Below, piece by piece: positions 10,802-24,500 of a DNA stretch of 64,000 nt; the first letter of the stretch is position 1, and each line of letters begins with the position of its first letter. The notes below the pieces were generated by a model. The model was not told the origin of the DNA, made no database searches, and saw only the letters and a list, made by a program, of their open reading frames with translations. The DNA comes from Rapana venosa (Eukaryota; Mollusca; Gastropoda; Neogastropoda; Muricidae). Where the stretch lies: positions 30,174,517 to 30,238,516 of the forward strand of contig CM054140.1 in the NCBI GenBank assembly GCA_028751875.1. Reading direction: 5' to 3'. A program made the translations under genes and the position numbers.

Positions 10802-13800
10802 CATGGACTTTAAAGGATCCTGATCTGTTTTCTTCAGTGCATAGTCCTCTACAAGGGATGTATAGTGTATATAGGCATCGGTCAATAGTGTTAACATTTT
10901 CATCCTTAGAGGACATACCAGATGTGGTGAAGAGGCATAACACATCTGCACATAATTTTGTAAAATGATCTGCAGAATATTAAAATGGGGAAGATGTAAG
11001 GGAGATTGTTTAGGAAGGAGAAAGTAAGACAATAAACTGAGAGAACTTTGCACCATCTTTGAAAGAAAGAGGGTCATCATTTCAAGCCAAAAGCTCAACA
11101 TTACACGTCAGTTAGACAAGGAAAGAATTGAACCCCATCGCCTGCTGTGACAAAGAGGGAATAGTGTCTTCCCTTTGTACTGGCTTTGTTTGTGACCAGT
11201 CTAGCTGAGAACCTGAAATGAAGACAACTACCAACGAAAGTGACAAACTTTATGCACAAAGGGCAAAAGAAGCATAAAAGTAAACTTCAGTTGAAATAAC
11301 TCGTTCAGTTTCATACCCTGATTCCAGCTGATTTAGGGAAGGGATTCTGAGTTGAAGTTGACAGCTTGTAGGGAATGGCTACAGCACTAGACAGGGAAAA
11401 TTTTGGGGGGGTATTTTTCTTGTTTCCTAAAAGAAATGTTCTCTTCCTTGTAGTGATGTTAGATATCAACATCCTCATGCATTTTGTTGTTTTGTTTTAA
11501 ATACTGTGGAGTCAAACATTTTCACTGTTTTGTGTGTGTGATGTGTTAAATTGGCAGTAATTGGCCAATAATATCTGTCAATTTGATAACAGTGATTATG
11601 TTTGGTAATTGTTTTGGTTTTTAAAAAAAAGTTGTTTCAGAGTGTTGACAGAATCAAATTACCCGACATTTTTGGCTTCTTTCTTTCTTTTGTAGCCGAA
11701 TTTTTCATTATCAATATCAAAGAAAAATGATTGTAACAAAAGACTAATCCAATATTTTCTTTTAGCCGTTTTTTCCCCCTTTTTTTTAACCACAAAAGCT
11801 TTATTGTTTTCCCAACAATTTTGGGGGGTTCGCAGCATATGACTTTTTCCTATACATTTATTGCGGCTTTTTCTCTGTAAGAAGTACAGAATCTCTACTG
11901 CTACTTTGTTGGGATGTAGGTGGTATTAATTTACATGGATATCACATCAGGGAAACTAAGCTTTCGTGGCTATTTCGCAGTGATAACTGTACATATTAAA
12001 TGGATTCAGAATGGTCAGTGATAATACAAAGGGCTGTGCAGTGCACAGGGATGTAAAGTACAGTGATGTTCATGCACAATCCATCTGTGATTTTCATCTT
12101 TTGTTTTGTTTTGTTCTCTTCATGCACTTGTTGTCTCTTGTCCTCTTTGTATTTTGTGGTCTTTCACATTTGTCTTTTTGCTGAAAATGTTTCCAAACTC
12201 TATTTTTTTCTTGTGTTGATCATCACTCAGGAAGAGTTGAACAGCGATCATTATCTGTAACTGTCCATAGACAAGCAACCAAGTAGAGACACAGAGAGAG
12301 AAAGGAAGCATGGGAATAAAGATGAGCAGTGTGAGTAGTTTGTTTTCCTTAAGTCTGTGAGGATTCAGATAGATGCTCCTTGTTAGCTACACACAATCAC
12401 TGAGTATTCGGATGAAAACTGCATTTATTTAAAAAAATGCGCTCTCAGGAATTTTCGCTCAGAGGGAACGGGGATGGAAGAAAGAGACTAGAGTCAAGTA
12501 TTTCTCAGGCTTCACAAAGTGTGAGGGACCATGCATGGTCAGTTGTCATGGATGACAGTTACATTGATGATGATCTCAACCTACATTATACGGAGAGAAT
12601 GATGGTTTGAGATTAAATGATAAAACTATCTTTGAAAGTGCTTTATCCTCTTTAGGAACCTTTGACTTTTCATCTGGTGTTATGGGTTGTATTTCCCAAA
12701 CTCACCAGAAAATAGGGTTTAATCAGTCTGCATTTCTTTCCATCCCTCCCCCCCTCCCTTCTTAGATATATTCAGATCTCATCACATGCCTTTTCTTTAT
12801 CTGTCCCCCCCACCCCCTTTTAAAAAAAAATCAACGGACCATGTGAATCTGGTCTGCAGTTTTCTCAGAGCTGTTATTTTTTCTTTTGGAAAACGTCTGT
12901 TTCTGTCTTGTCATTACCAGATTCACCACAAATTATTGTTGAAGACTCTGGTGGATGAAGTCCGTAGAGACAGCTGAGAAGGTTTTGATATTTTGTGTGT
13001 TTTGACTCTCGTTGTGTCTTTCAAATCACTAGGTGAGGAGTAGTATAGAGCTCATAATGGAAGTAATGATCTTATCAGAAGTGGTGTAATGATCGATCAT
13101 CTTACAGGCTGAAGGAAAAGAACGGGAGTGGAGAAGATGAAGCATCCACTACAGGGCATATGTAGATACATGCATGCAGGAGAAAAGGCCCAGTAAATAT
13201 GCCAGATTTCAAGGAGTAATTGTCGAAGAATATGCAGACATCCTGTAAACTCTTTTCATAGATGTCGCCCATGCATGATTTTTAATGAATAAAATCAGAG
13301 ATGTTTGTCGTTAATTTGGGCATCATAGGTATTTCGTCCTTAGTTTTGGCATTGTGTGTATCTTGTTTCCATTCACAAGGTGCCGCAAATGTGTTCTAGA
13401 GTTGAGATATTTTGATATGTTATCTTCAACGACACAAGATGGTAGGGATATTAGAAAACATGTAGTGTGCCCTGATAACACAGAGATATGTGATAAAGGT
13501 GTTACAAGTGCATTGTATGCTCCAGGGCTTTGAGTGAAATTGTACAGTTTTACACAATTGAGCATGTGAAGAAAGCACACAACCACTGCCTAAGTAAACA
13601 CCATGAAAAAAGGCACAGATGTAGATCAATAAATGATAATATATGCCTATGTGGCTGAGTACAGAATTTACAAAGAAGCATGTGACTCGATCATAGTACA
13701 AAATCTTTTTCCACATTTTTGCAGCTGATCAAGAAGAAAAGCAATATATTCATGTTGTTGGAAGAAGCTTTTACACAATTCATATGAATGTCTGTTGCTT

Positions 13801-14463
13801 TACTCAGGTGTAAATGTCTGGGTGAGTGAATTATTGTTCCATGGGGCATTTCAGCGCAAGAATTCAACACATTGTACATAGTGAACTTTTCAAGGAAAGC
13901 GTTGCATGCAGAAAGTAAGAATATATGTGATTGAGAAATATGGAGTGCCCTGAAATTTTAATTGAATCGATGTGGTTTTTTGTGATGGCTTATTGTGATG
14001 ACTTTCTGTGTTCATTTGATAATCCAAGAGCCTGTACATAATCCTGACTTTGTTAAATGTTAATGTGAATGCTGTAATGTTATCCAAGCCTTTGGTTATT
14101 GTTTGGTGTTGTTCTTTGTCAGTTTGTTTTATACAAAGAAGACGCATCAGAGAGTATGGTAAAACTGCCAAAGTGGTGCTGTGACTATCAGTGCTAACTA
14201 GCCATTGTCTGAACAGCCAGAATTAAATTCCAAATTAGCATTCTAATATTGGTCTGGCATCACTTCAAAGTGGCGAATTTAGGAACAGTGAGAGGTTCGA
14301 AAATAATTGCTTTCTTTGTAATAAACTCTGTTCTTTTAACCCTGGAATGTTTTTGGGTTTTGATGGTGGTAATTGTATCTCACAGACTTTTTTGTTGTCT
14401 GTTTTCATCTCAAACAAATGATGATCTGTCAGTCTGTCTGTTTATCTTATTATTTACACTGGA

Positions 14464-14465
<2 letters not shown>

Positions 14466-14497
<32 letters not shown>

Positions 14498-14522
14498 TGC
14501 GTGTGTGCATGCATGTGCGTGT
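14466..14522. repeat. (GT)n microsatellite
   Basis: Pure GT run then mixed GCAT/GT units. Confidence 0.9.
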
Positions 14523-14593
14523 GCAAGAAGATATTTTGCTTTACCATCTTCGTTTTTTGGCTGTTTAGCACACAACTTAGCATTGAAGGGTTT

Positions 14594-14614
14594 GGGGGGG
14601 GGGGGGGGGGGGGG
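14594..14614. repeat. poly-G run
   Basis: About 21 consecutive G. A second run of similar length is at 14933-14953. Homopolymer lengths are prone to assembly error. Confidence 0.9.
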
Positions 14615-14932
14615 TTGTTATCACACTTTTTAGCACTGAAACTTGACTATCTGTTCTTGCTTATGGTACCTTTTCACCCGTCTAGTTGCTAATTTTGTTA
14701 TATTTTCACATGGAAAACAGTTTTGTATTGATATGTTATTTGTCTTATTATTATCAATCTGGATAGACCTTTCATCAGAGTTATTGGATCTGTTTGTAGT
14801 TATACTTTTCTTTAATATTTGGTGAGAAGGCGTTGGCTTTGAAAGTTATATATTGTCTTCTATTTAAAATTTGTTATGTCTAGTTTTAAAAATGAATGAG
14901 ATTGGAATCTTTAATGGAGTATTGTATATATT

Positions 14933-14953
14933 GGGGGGGGGGGGGGGGGGGGG
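14933..14953. repeat. poly-G run
   Basis: About 21 consecutive G. Confidence 0.9.
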
Positions 14954-15607
14954 CTATTTAACATTATTATTATCCTTTTTCAACATGGTATCTTTGATGC
15001 CAATAAATACAGTAGTTGTCACACAATAGATTTGCTTTGTCCATTTTGTCTCAGTACTTTTTTCAATTTGGTATGTTTCGGTATGCTACCAAATTTTTGC
15101 TACTGGAATTGTTCTTCCTTTTCATTGAATAGTTTATGAAAACAGACGGAAGTCTTGAAGAAAGGGAGTGCTGATTATCACAGCAATACACCAACGAAGG
15201 CAAATGAGATTATGGTAATATTGATGTGTATACTGATGTTATTTTGTGATTTTCCTTTTTGTGTGTTGTTTTTTATGTGTTGTTTTCAAAAATAAGGTTG
15301 TGTGTGTGTGTAAAATTTCTTTCTTCTTATTTTTTGTTGTTGTTTTTAATGTGTTGTTTTGAGAAATAAAGATGTTTGTTTCAAAAATTTACAAATGCTG
15401 TCGATTTCTTTGGTTTGTGTCACTGTTTTTCTTTATCATCACTAAAAATTATCCGTGAAAATTTAATATTTATATATATTCATCTCTGTCTCTGTCTGCC
15501 AGCCTCTCTCTTTCTCTCTCCTTTTTTGGGATGTGGGGTGGAGAAAGGGACGGTGGTGGTTTTTATCCTGGAATGGGCCAGTATATTTTGTGAGTGTGCG
15601 TAGGAGG

Positions 15608-15708
15608 AAACAGATGACAAAATTTACAAAACCGCATACACACGGGGACTGGATGTAAAAAAACACATGAGTGCTTATTCCATTATCCTCGATATAAAGA
15701 AGAAATTA
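15608..15708 (+). mobile_element. SINE tail B fragment
   Basis: 3' module of the type B SINE: cagatgacaaaatttacaaa, cacacggggactggatgtaa, gagtgcttattccattatcc, ending in an A-rich tail. Confidence 0.8.
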
Positions 15709-15863
15709 AAAAAAAAATGTTAACTGGTTTTTAAAAAAAAACTGTAACAAAGTTTAACCAGAAACATCAACAACCCCCAACTCTATCAATAACTAACTGA
15801 CGAATGTAAAGAGGAAGAGTAGAGAGGTAAGTACACAAAAAGACAGTAGTAATAATAATAATG

Positions 15864-15975
15864 AACATCCCTGAAGTCAGAATGCAGCTACCTAAATGGT
15901 GGTGGGGAGAAAATAGTCGCATATGCAAAAATCTGACCACTTGAAACCTCAGGGCTCTAACTGAGAAACTGGAAA
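15864..15975 (+). mobile_element. SINE tail A fragment
   Basis: Contains ccctgaagtcagaatgcagc, tagtcgcatatgcaaaaatc and a diverged gggctctaactgag end. Confidence 0.7.
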
Positions 15976-16055
15976 AATGAAAATGAAGTAGACAAGGTTA
16001 GACACTAAGGACTGATGGATCTAGGATGGCTGGGGAAATACTCACATACTATGGG

Positions 16056-16396
16056 GACGGCATAGCCTGGTGGTTAGAGTCATGTATTCGTGACATGCTG
16101 ACCTGGGTTTGAATCTCATTTAAGGGGATTTTTCTTCTGGAGTTAACATCAGTGCTGACTCCACTCTCCCCAAAAGTCCTTCGGATGAGACTATAAACCG
16201 AGGTCCCGTGTGGGAACACAAGCAGAACATCTTGCGCACATGTTAAAACCCATTCCGCTTTTCAGAAGAGTAGGCCATTGTGTGCCAGTGGGAACGGATG
16301 ACAAAATTTACAAAACTGCATACACACGGGGACTGCATAAAAAAGCACAAAAATATTTATTCCATTATCCTCAAAATAAAAGAACGAATACATAAA
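16056..16396 (+). mobile_element. SINE type B, near full length
   Basis: Begins with a tRNA-like pol III promoter: A box tagcctggtggttaga and B-box-like gggtttgaatctc. The central block follows (gatgagactataaaccgagg, gcagaacatcttgcgcacat, gtaggccattgtgtgccagt), then tail B ending in an A-rich stretch. Confidence 0.85.
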
Positions 16397-16682
16397 TAAA
16401 TGAGATAAAGTATATATAAGAATCTGAAGTAATGAAAAGAGAAAAATGTGTTATTAAGAAATGTGAACCAAGATGACATCAACATGGACTGGGTCAATAG
16501 AAAGAAACAACAGTAGTAATTCAATTACTGATTTGGAGGGGAGGGGGGGGAGGGAAGAGAGGGAGAATAATGAAGGGAGACAAATTATGGTCTTTGAATG
16601 GATGTCATATTGTGTGATACTCCTCCCCTAACATTTCTCTCTACCTTACACACACACACGCACGCATGCATGCACGCACACA

Positions 16683-16944
16683 TACTCCTCTGGAGTTAAG
16701 ATCAGTGCCAACTCCACCCTCCCCAAAAGTCCTTTGGGTGAGACTATAAACCGAGGGCCCCATGTGCAAACGCATGCAGAACACCTTGCGCACACATCAA
16801 AACCTGTTCTGCTTTTCGGAAGTGCAGGCCATTGTGTGCCGGTGGGAGCGGATGACAAAATTGACAAAAATGCATACACATGGGGGCTGGTTGAAAAAAA
16901 GCACATGAGTGCTTATTCCACTATCCTCGAAATAAAAGAATAAC
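16683..16944 (+). mobile_element. SINE type B, 5'-truncated
   Basis: Starts inside the body (tctggagttaagatcagtgc), then the central block and tail B. No tRNA head. Confidence 0.8.
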
Positions 16945-16984
16945 ATAAAATAAAATAAGACAAACTACCCAAAGGAACTGATTT

Positions 16985-17308
16985 AGTTAGGGTTATGATG
17001 GATGGGATAGCAAGTGGTGGGTCCATGAAATTGGGGGTTTGAATCTCAGGGTGGGGATTTTTACAAACTCCCAGGTGAATATCAAGTGCAGAACTGCCAG
17101 TGCCTGATTTCCCTTTGTGCAGGAGATCAAGAATGCATGTTAAATATCCTGTAACTCGTGTCAGTATTTGGTGGGTTACAGAAACACAAACATACCCAGC
17201 ATACATCCCTAAAGTCAGAATGTGGCTACCTTCATGGTGGGCAGAAGCGGTCACATTTGTAAAATCTCACCATAGGTGAACTTCGAAGCTGTAGCAAAGG
17301 AACAAACA
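16985..17308 (+). mobile_element. SINE type C (third head and body) with tail A
   Basis: Has a degenerate B box (gggtttgaatctc) and a body unlike types A and B (atcaagtgcagaactgccag, gtcagtatttggtgggttac, aaacatacccagca). It then joins tail A (gtcagaatgtggctaccttc ... tgaacttcgaagct). A second copy is at 54903-55470. Confidence 0.7.
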
Positions 17309-17544
17309 ATTAAAAAAAAGAGTTATTTTTGGGTCGGTCATTAATATTATGGTATCCCTTAGTCTTCCCTTCCATCCTTTACCCTCTTTATGTTTAGTTT
17401 TTTTCTTTATTTGGTTTTTGTGTTGTTTCCATGGTTTTACTTTCAGTCTGATATCACTGAGTGAAATGACTATAAACAAACACCATCATCATCCACAACA
17501 TTAACAATGACACAACCACCACCATCACACACTCACAAACACAC

Positions 17545-17860
17545 ATACATGCGATAACCTAGTGGTTAGAACATTGTGCTTGCAATCTAACAACCCAATT
17601 TGAATCCTGTTCAAAGGGATTTCCTGGAGTTAACATCAGTGCAGATTCCTCTATCCCCAAAAGTCTTTGGGATGAGACAATGAACCCAGGCCCTGTGTGC
17701 GAACGCATGCAGAACATCTTTCGCACAAGTTAAATCCTGTTCCGACTTTCGAAAGAGTAGGCCATCGTGAACAGATGACAAAATTTACAAAACCTCATAC
17801 ACACGGGGATTAGATCTAAATAAGCACAGGAGTGCTTATTCCATTATCCTGGAAATGAAC
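17545..17860 (+). mobile_element. SINE type B, near full length
   Basis: A box taacctagtggttagaacat, the central block, and a tail B with a small deletion around gtaggccatcgtgaacagat. A short (CA)n follows. Confidence 0.8.
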
Positions 17861-18190
17861 ACACACACACACACACACACATAGAGCGATTAGAACAATG
17901 AACTCTAGACTAGTAGGATAAGTATGAGTAGGTCTAAATGATCTTTATTAGGCAAGGATAACGATTTTACACCAATCCTAGTCTTTCAAATTGTAAAAGC
18001 TAGTAGACACCAGCAACAAAAAGTTCAAACCTACCAAATTTGTGCAAGATTATATGAATCAGAGGCTAGTCTTTCACAAAAAGTTTGTTGTTAAAAGAAA
18101 AAAAAGCGGCTGCCTTGGAACATACGGTATAAATTCATGTGTAAATAATATGAAAACAAAAGGAAAAGTGCCAAAAATAACTCTGGTGTG

Positions 18191-18230
18191 TAGCCTACTT
18201 CCGGTGAACGTAGCCTATTTCCGGTGAACG
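18191..18230 (+). promoter_or_regulatory. tandem 20-bp ETS-like sites, candidate POLR1A promoter
   Basis: Two adjacent 20-bp copies of tagcctayttccggtgaacg differ at one base. Each carries TTCCGGT, the reverse of the ETS core ACCGGAA. They sit about 160-200 bp upstream of a plausible first-exon donor at 18390. ETS sites are common in TATA-less housekeeping promoters. The promoter role is inferred. Confidence 0.45.
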
Positions 18231-18249
18231 AACGCATGTGGCACTGTTT

Positions 18250-18390
18250 TCGGCATTAAGTAGAATTAAGAATTGATGTTTTTAAATGTATCTTTGTGCC
18301 AGCGTGCAGTCGCCAGGCGTGAAGTGGATATTTTTTGTTTTGACTGGGGTTTTTTCCCAACTCTGTCGTGACTTTTTGTTCAGCGATACG
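18250..18390 (+). other. POLR1A: candidate noncoding first exon of POLR1A
   Basis: The stretch before a good donor (cagcgatacg|gtaagttga at 18391) lies about 1.2 kb upstream of the coding-exon acceptor at 19592. The 5' limit is a guess, and transcript data would be needed to confirm the exon. Confidence 0.4.
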
Positions 18391-19236
18391 GTAAGTTGAT
18401 GAACAAGTTTTATACAAGTTCAGTAAGTAGCAGTATTGGTAATAATTGAACTGGGTCGAGCCTAAGCCTTGTGGGTTATTGGATGATAATAATTGTTTTC
18501 TTTACGCGAAAGTTTATCAAACGGACGCCAATCGTTCTTTGATACATTTTTAACCGTAAAATTCAAAGCAAATCAAATCAAGTTAGTATGATCAAAAGAA
18601 CGTGCGTTCATTTCTAGTGAAGACCAGATACTGAGATCTAGGCCTGTTAGTGTTATAATATATATATATGAGTGAAGTTTCAGTCTCGCCTGGATCTCTG
18701 AAGAATCATAGAGTGCTCAACCAGGAGCTGAAACTGGATTCAGCCATTTCAGGTCAGGCAAAAGACACATCCTTACTCAATAAATCCTCAAAAGCTGTCT
18801 TTGAAAGAAAATACTTTATAGTTCCCTTTATACTTTAACTTTTTATAGTGGATTTTCCATGGGAATCTTTGATAGTTTTTATGATGCAGAAATTGTAATT
18901 GGTTACTCTGTACATGTTAATATCAACTGTATCCTGTATGCACATTTTTTCAATTAGGCTATTATAGTAATAATGATATTGATAATAATAATAATAATGT
19001 GTAGGGATCTTTCAGTCCTTCAGTCTTGTAAGACTATGGAGTTGCGATCTAGGTGTTCATTCTTTTTTTTCTTTTTCTTTTCTAGGTGTTCATTCTGGTA
19101 CATCATTGGGTGTGGTTGGCCAGTCAGACCCGGGAATGGCAGTCCCTATGGCAGAGGGCACAGATCTATGAAATCTGAGCTCCAGAGCGAATGATAATAA
19201 TAATAATAATGATGATGATGATAATAATAATACTGA

Positions 19237-19237
19237 A

Positions 19238-19270
<33 letters not shown>

Positions 19271-19275
19271 GTAAT
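19237..19275. repeat. (AT)n microsatellite
   Basis: Follows short (AAT)n and (ATG)n runs at 19194-19232. Confidence 0.9.
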
Positions 19276-19475
19276 ACTTTCTGGAAAAAAGGCAGGAGAA
19301 TGAACGAAAAAGGCAGAAAAATGCAGACAAGCAGGCAACAGGAAGACTAGGAACAAGGCAGAAAGAAAGAGAGAGAGAGAGAAAAGAGGGGATTCGTAGT
19401 GCTCACAGAATTTCCAGAAGGTGGGGATGCTATTTAATTTATACTGACAGGTCTCCCGGCATCCCCACGGGGAAT
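19267..19475 (+). repeat. dispersed repeat family D, copy 1
   Basis: A purine-rich stretch (aaaaaaggcaggagaatgaa, gaacaaggcagaaagaaaga) is followed by cacagaatttccagaaggtg and gggatgct. The same order occurs in reverse complement at 51115-51490 (catccccac, gaatttcctc, purine strand reversed). No coding capacity. Confidence 0.6.
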
Positions 19476-19614
19476 GATGTTTTTTTAATCAGTATTGTCA
19501 TCATGTAAACTATCACTGGTAATGAAATCATTGTACTTGTTACTTGAATAAATGTTACGCTAGGTTTTAAGTTGGATGTTGATTTGCTTCAGGTGGTCAC
19601 ATTAACGAGGAAAA

Positions 19615-19783
19615 ATGGACAAGCTCGACAACATGGCAGTCACTCATCGTCTGACGAGCATGGGTTTCAGAGTGTACAGTGCAGAAGAAATCCGAAAGAT
19701 GAGTGTGAAAGAAATCACTGACCCACAGCCATTTGATAGCTTGAATCTACCTCGGATAGGTGGATTGCATGATCCTGCTCTTG
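19615..19783 (+). CDS. POLR1A: POLR1A coding exon (residues 1-56)
   Basis: The acceptor ttgcttcag ends at 19592, so the exon has 22 bases of 5' UTR before ATG 19615. A second Met is at codon 7; the family start cannot be told apart from it by homology. Ends in phase 1 at CTTG|GTATGT. Confidence 0.9.
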
Positions 19784-19800
19784 GTATGTAGCATAACTTC

Positions 19801-19877
<77 letters not shown>

Positions 19878-21427
19878 ATCTATCTATGTCCATCATTTTG
19901 AGCATGAGATCCATGGCTTTAGATCAGTGTACAGCATTAATTTTTAAAAAATCACTTTTTATTTTCAGCTAAATGTTGGGATGTTTGAATCTATGGCATT
20001 TGAAAAAAAGTCAAGTGATAGATTAGAACAAGTAAATATCTTTTTCAATTTTTGTTATTCTTTACTAATGGTGTTTGGCTTTAAAGCTTGGGTTACTAAT
20101 GCCTAATGGTATCCTGAACTTAAAAAAATGTTAGAACTTCCTAACAAAACCATTGACAGATGATCACATTTTCAAAAGTGAATTTATATATATCAGTTTG
20201 AGTTATTGATCACATTTTCAAAAGTGAATTTATATATATCAGTTTGAGTTATTGTCTATTTATCATCTATCAGTTATGCAGGTAATGAACACACAAAGAA
20301 CACAGTTTCTGAGGATGTTAAAATGTTTGTTTCTTTATTCTAATGGGTTTTGTTTGGGGAAGGGGGGGGTGGGTGTTTGGTATTTTCATCATTATTTGTA
20401 TATTTCATGCTGACATTCTGTTTTATTGGTATTTGTTCTTGTTCTGTTTTGTGTATTATGTATCAATGTATTTTTCATTTTGTTATCTATTTTGTTTTTG
20501 TAGGTTGCAGTCGTAATGATGATGTATGCCCTACCTGCGGTCTGTCAGGGAGGGGATGTCCTGGTCATGTGGGGCATATTGAACTGGTTTTGCCAGTGTT
20601 TAATCCCGTCTTCTTTGGCACGCTTCTCAAGGTTTGGAAATTATACATGTATAAATCTATCTGTCTATAGGCTTGTGTGATGTTTGATTAGTTTTTTTGT
20701 GTCTGAAAGAGTAAACAATTTGTGTTAAATGCGTGTGTTTGTGTGCTAATGTATGCATGTGTCTGTATGGTGTGTGTGTGTGTGTGTGGGTGTGGGTATG
20801 TATGAGTAAGTGAGTGAGTGTGTGCAAACATTCAATCGTTGTTCTGTTTTTATCTATTGATAGGCTTGTGTGATGTTTGATTAGTTTGTGTCTGGAAAAG
20901 TCAACAGTGTGTATTGTGTTTATGTGTGTGTTTGTGTGCTAATGTATGCATGTGTCTGTATGTCATGTGTCTGTGCATGTGAGTGTGTGTGCAAACATGC
21001 AATCATTGTTGTATATATCTTTTTGCAGGTGTGCGTGCGAGCGTGTGTATTATACATTTGAATTTGCAAGGCTGCATATGAATGAGTAGGATGAATGAAA
21101 GCACTTTGATTTGTTTTTTGCAAGATATAGCGCTATATAAATTCCATTTATTATTATTATTATTATTGAATGTTATTTATCATGCTGGTTAAATTTTGAA
21201 ATTTGAATTGGAAAAAATGTGGCGTTGTAAGCCCACGCCAAAGATGCATCGTCTTTTTTTGTTTGTTTTTTGTCGAACAAATATTATAATTAATGCATGA
21301 TGTCAGTTTTCCCATTAAAAAAATAAAAATTTAAGTATTGATATCATACTACATAGAGTTTTTAAAAAGCATTTTTTGACTGAATCATCATTGACAATAT
21401 GAGGTTTTAATAGTAGAAACTGTCCTT

Positions 21428-21500
<73 letters not shown>

Positions 21501-24500
21501 TGATTGTTTGATGAAGGGCTCTGTAGAGTTAGAAGATGAACAAATGTTTCAATTTTACATGTATACATGTATGTTGCTTTGTGGAAATGTCAGCTATGTA
21601 TCTGTAGCAGATTTGTTCCCTTGTCCCTAGGTTTACCAACGGTGATATTTTTGTGTATGCAACCGTTTTTGCCCATCATTCAAGTTGCCACATTCCAACT
21701 TCAGGGATAGCAAATCTTTTGAAGCCAAGTTTACGACCCCTAGGGCTCTCTCAAATTTGTGTCCAGACTGTGATGTTAATGTTTTCGATGATAATGGGAG
21801 GAAAAAAAGTACTGCATCCACCGTTTGTTATCAATACCAAGTTCTGATTGCTTTGCTTTTAAAAATATTGTTCTAAAACTGTCCTGTTTTTGGTTTTGTC
21901 AGATCCTGAAAGGTTCTTGCATGATGTGCCATCGCCTGGCCTTGGCAGACGACGTGAGGGAGTTGTTCATTTGCCAGATGAGGCTCCTGGAGAAGGGGTA
22001 CGTCACTGGAGTGTGGAGACTGAAGCAGTACGCGGTGAGCTACAAAGCGGAAAAAGCGGAACACTTTGACTCCTTCAAAGAAGAAATGTTCGCCAACCTC
22101 CGTACCATGGTGAAGGAGACCATGGAACAAGGTGTGTGTGTGTGATATTGTTTTGTTTTGTTTCGTTTTGTTGCTACTTTTGTTGTTGCTTTTGTTGTTG
22201 TTGTTGTAGTTGTTGTTAGTGGTGGTGGTGGTGGGATTGGTGGTGATGGTACCTTTCTTTTTTGTTGTTGTTCGTTTTGTTGTGTTTTTTGGGTCTGCTT
22301 TTTCTTCTAGTAAAGTTAACGAATGAATGAAATGTCGGCAAACATGTCGGACCTTTTCTTCTGTGATGCATGGGTGTAGGAGGAAAGGCAAGAGTGAGGT
22401 TTGTCATGGAGGATCATAAGATCTCTAGTTGCTAAAGGTTATCAGTACTTGTATTGTTATACATGGCTAGTAGGTAGACTTAAAGAGAGAGAGATAGTGT
22501 GAGTTTGTTTGTGTGTGTGCGTGTGTTGTGTTAGTGTGTTTGTGTGTTGTATGTATGTGTTTGTATGGTGTTTGTATGGTGTGTACATGCACACGTGCAC
22601 CCGTGCGTGTGTGTGTGTGTGTGTATACTTGAATTATTGGGGGTGGGTGGGTTGCATCTTTGTGACTGTTTCTGTCAGATAATATCTGTAAAACGTTGCA
22701 GTGCAGGTTTTAAAATTTTATTATTATCATTATAATTTTTAAAATTTTTAATTATATACTTTGTTCAGCATGTTGGCATTAACGTTTGTAACAGCCACAG
22801 CTGTACACGTAGATATAACACTCTTTTTCAGAGGAAGAAACGCTCTGACTACTAGTTGTAATGATAAAGTCAAGTCAAGTCAAGTCAAAAACACTTTAAT
22901 CATCCCATGAAGGGCAATTACAATATAAACATAATCAGAAAAAAACTCTTGATTACTGATTATCGTTATTATTGTTTAACGTACAACGTTTTTTCTTCCG
23001 TCTCTTCCTGCCAGACGCATCGGAAGTGGCCAGACACAGCACGAAGCTGGTCCAAGACGAAATGTTGGCGGTAATGAACGACGCACAGGAGCAACTGGCC
23101 AACGCGCCAAAGGTGTGCCCGCACTGCAAATCCAAAAAGCTCAGTTTCGCCTCGGAATACTCCAGTCGCATAATAGCAAGAGGATACCTGGCCAGGACCG
23201 TGAAATCCAAAGGCAAAAAGGGGTGAGTGTGTCTTGCTTTGGTTATCCCTGAAGTCAGAATGTGGCTGCCTTCATGGTTGGCAAAAGAACTGGTCGTGTG
23301 TGTAAAATATCACCATTGGTGAACCTCAGAGCTCTATTTAAGCCCTCCCCACCCCCGAAATAAATCTAGCTGTTGAAAAAATTACCAATTTCGAGTTTTT
23401 CATATCTGGTAGAATTTACTGTGAACTTTCAGATGACAAAAGTATAAAATAACAGTTTTATTAATTTCAAAGATATTTGAAGAAAACCTTTGTTGCACAA
23501 AATTACCCTAGCAAATTTCACAGGATACACTGGACTACTGCACAGCATCACGCTTTTCCTCTAAATCAATTTACTGCCAATTATCTGGGACAGGGCTATG
23601 CAGCTGTGCAAACCCTTCTTGCCTAGGAGTGGATACTATTGGACTACTGGGCAGGGTTTATGTAACACTGGTGGGCCTGGAGGTTGTATGGTTGTTCCTG
23701 CTGAAAACTGATGGCTGGAATGTGATCTTATCTGGGAAAGAGGGTCAAGCTTTGTGCTGTGGCCTGTATTTTCACTGTCTGTGTTTTTGCTATCCTGGCC
23801 TTTACAAGAAATTCCACTTTCTGCACTAGCCTAGCCTAGCATCGCTTTGAGAGGACGAGAATTAGTGGACATCAAAGTTTCACATGCAGACTGCGAGAAA
23901 TTTCTGGGCAAAAACAGGCCACCCGTTGTAAATATGTATTTATGCGCTTTCTTGTACATGTATTACAACATAAAGATGTTATGATAAAGATCGCATCAAT
24001 ACTCATTCTCTTTCCAAAAACTGAATACCTCCATTCAATCCTCGATTTGTTCTGACCTTTCAAACTTTTCAAATGAGTGTATCTCAAAACTTTTGAAAAT
24101 GGTGGCTCTGTCGTTAGACTGTTGTTGCTATAAGGCATCGGTATGTTCAGATGTCACAGGGAAAGGAGTATGTGCTTTAAGTTTTTGTGGGTACTGAAAG
24201 CAGTATGCTTTGTTGTGTATTTTTATTTTATTTTATATGTAACATTGCAGCCTTGTAATGCATGAACCATTTTCACAAACTTACAAATTGGTGTTTAAGT
24301 GCAGGTTCAATCCCCATTTGAGCCCAAACTTTTCCCTTATCCACTTCACCTTGAATGGTGGTCTGGATGCTAGTCTTTTGGATGATATGATAAACTGAGG
24401 TCCCATGTGCAACAAGCATTCAGTGCACGTAAAAGAACCCATGGCAACAAGAGAGTTGTCTCTGGGCAAAATTCTGCATAGAAAAGCTACTCTAGTATGA

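Larger units (their letters stand above)
8131..15607 (+). other. gene-free AT-rich region, possibly a long 3' UTR of the F-box gene
   Basis: I see no exon with family similarity and few repeats apart from a 45-bp duplication, a (GT)n tract and two poly-G runs. AATAAA-type hexamers occur at about 13285, 15002 and 15364. Vertebrate FBXO32 has a multi-kilobase 3' UTR, so part of this could be transcribed, but the sequence alone does not show where the transcript ends. Confidence 0.4.
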
